The notes under the pieces: generated by a model
What the model was told of the DNA's origin: nothing
Databases searched by the model: none
What the model saw: only the letters and a program-made list of their open reading frames with translations
Origin: Sedimenticola sp.
GTDB taxonomy: Bacteria; Pseudomonadota; Gammaproteobacteria; Chromatiales; Chromatiaceae
NCBI GenBank assembly: GCA_027023915.1
Contig: JALVUB010000208.1
Location: forward strand, 1-6,013
Length of the DNA stretch: 6,013 nt
Reading direction: 5' to 3'
Part shown: one piece after another, positions 5,757-6,013 of the stretch
Position numbering within the stretch: position 1 is the first letter of the stretch
How the letters are laid out: each line of letters begins with the position of its first letter
Program-made: the position numbers and the translations under genes

Positions 5757-6013
5757 CGGCCTGTCTCCAGCTTCCAGTTCAGCGTCTCGCCCGCCGACAT
5801 GGGCACCACGGTCTCCCCGCCAAACGGGAGGAAATCGGACACCCGCCACGGCGCCTTTTTCAGCGTGATGGTGGACGCGTTGCGCGGCAGGCCGTAAAAG
5901 TCCGGCCCGTGAAAGCTGGCGAACGCCTCCAGCCGATCCAGCGCGCCGGCCTGCTCGAACGCCTGGGCGTAAAGCTCGATGGCCGCCGGCGCGCTGAACA
6001 TACCGGCGCAGCC
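5753..6013 (-). CDS. pyrC: Dihydroorotase PyrC, C-terminal end (cut by window edge)
   Basis: PyrC closes carbamoyl-aspartate to dihydroorotate in pyrimidine biosynthesis, in the cytoplasm, using zinc. Only the last 86 codons are in the window, entering from the right edge without a start; the full protein should be about 345 residues. The visible part begins GCAGMFSAPAAIELYA and contains FEAFASFHGPDFYGLP-like sequence and the closing AGETLNWKL, which match the C-terminus of the E. coli-type (short) dihydroorotase. The zinc ligands and carbamylated lysine lie outside. Its TGA overlaps the GTG of the downstream protease gene, so the two probably form one transcription unit. The E. coli-type PyrC supports a proteobacterial host. 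Confidence 0.93.
   Translation of the reverse strand, partial: GCAGMFSAPAAIELYAQAFEQAGALDRLEAFASFHGPDFYGLPRNASTITLKKAPWRVSDFLPFGGETVVPMSAGETLNWKLETGR

Noticed and set aside
5757..5849. Longer protease start at ATG 5849
   Set aside because: It would overlap pyrC by about 95 bp and adds a charged, non-conserved leader before the membrane anchor; GTG 5756 has a ribosome site and a stop-start overlap.

Overview
The window is GC-rich and carries a form II RuBisCO locus from an autotrophic proteobacterium. It most resembles a sulfur- or iron-oxidising chemolithoautotroph of the Gammaproteobacteria. The lineage is inferred from the cbbR/cbbM-cbbQ-cbbO arrangement, the E. coli-type dihydroorotase PyrC and the REP-like repeats; no 16S or other marker gene is present.

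Layout from left to right: the N-terminal 372 codons of cbbO (minus, running off the left edge); cbbQ (minus), whose stop overlaps the cbbO start; a 248-bp non-coding gap with a strong intrinsic terminator and four REP-like hairpin or palindromic units in two inverted pairs; cbbM (minus), encoding a complete form II RuBisCO with all catalytic residues I could check; a 131-bp AT-rich divergent control region; cbbR (plus), a LysR-type regulator; then, converging on cbbR with only 9 bp between the stops, a minus-strand membrane-anchored HtrA/Deg serine protease with one PDZ domain. The protease start overlaps the stop of pyrC (minus), whose last 86 codons enter from the right edge.

How the genes work together: CbbR probably senses the metabolic state and controls cbbM across the divergent promoter region. 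CbbM fixes CO2 onto ribulose 1,5-bisphosphate. CbbQ (AAA+ ATPase) and CbbO (adaptor with a C-terminal von Willebrand A domain outside this window) form a RuBisCO activase that removes inhibitory sugar phosphates. Because cbbQO sits directly behind a form II gene, I infer that it is the form II-specific (QO2-like) activase. The terminator between cbbM and cbbQ suggests that the abundant enzyme and its catalytic activase are made at different levels. The pyrC-protease pair is a separate transcription unit with no obvious link to carbon fixation.

I see no new type of system here. The parts most worth a second look are the repeat-filled terminator gap, the operator-like dyad lying on the cbbR start codon, and the resemblance of the protease to chloroplast/cyanobacterial Deg1.
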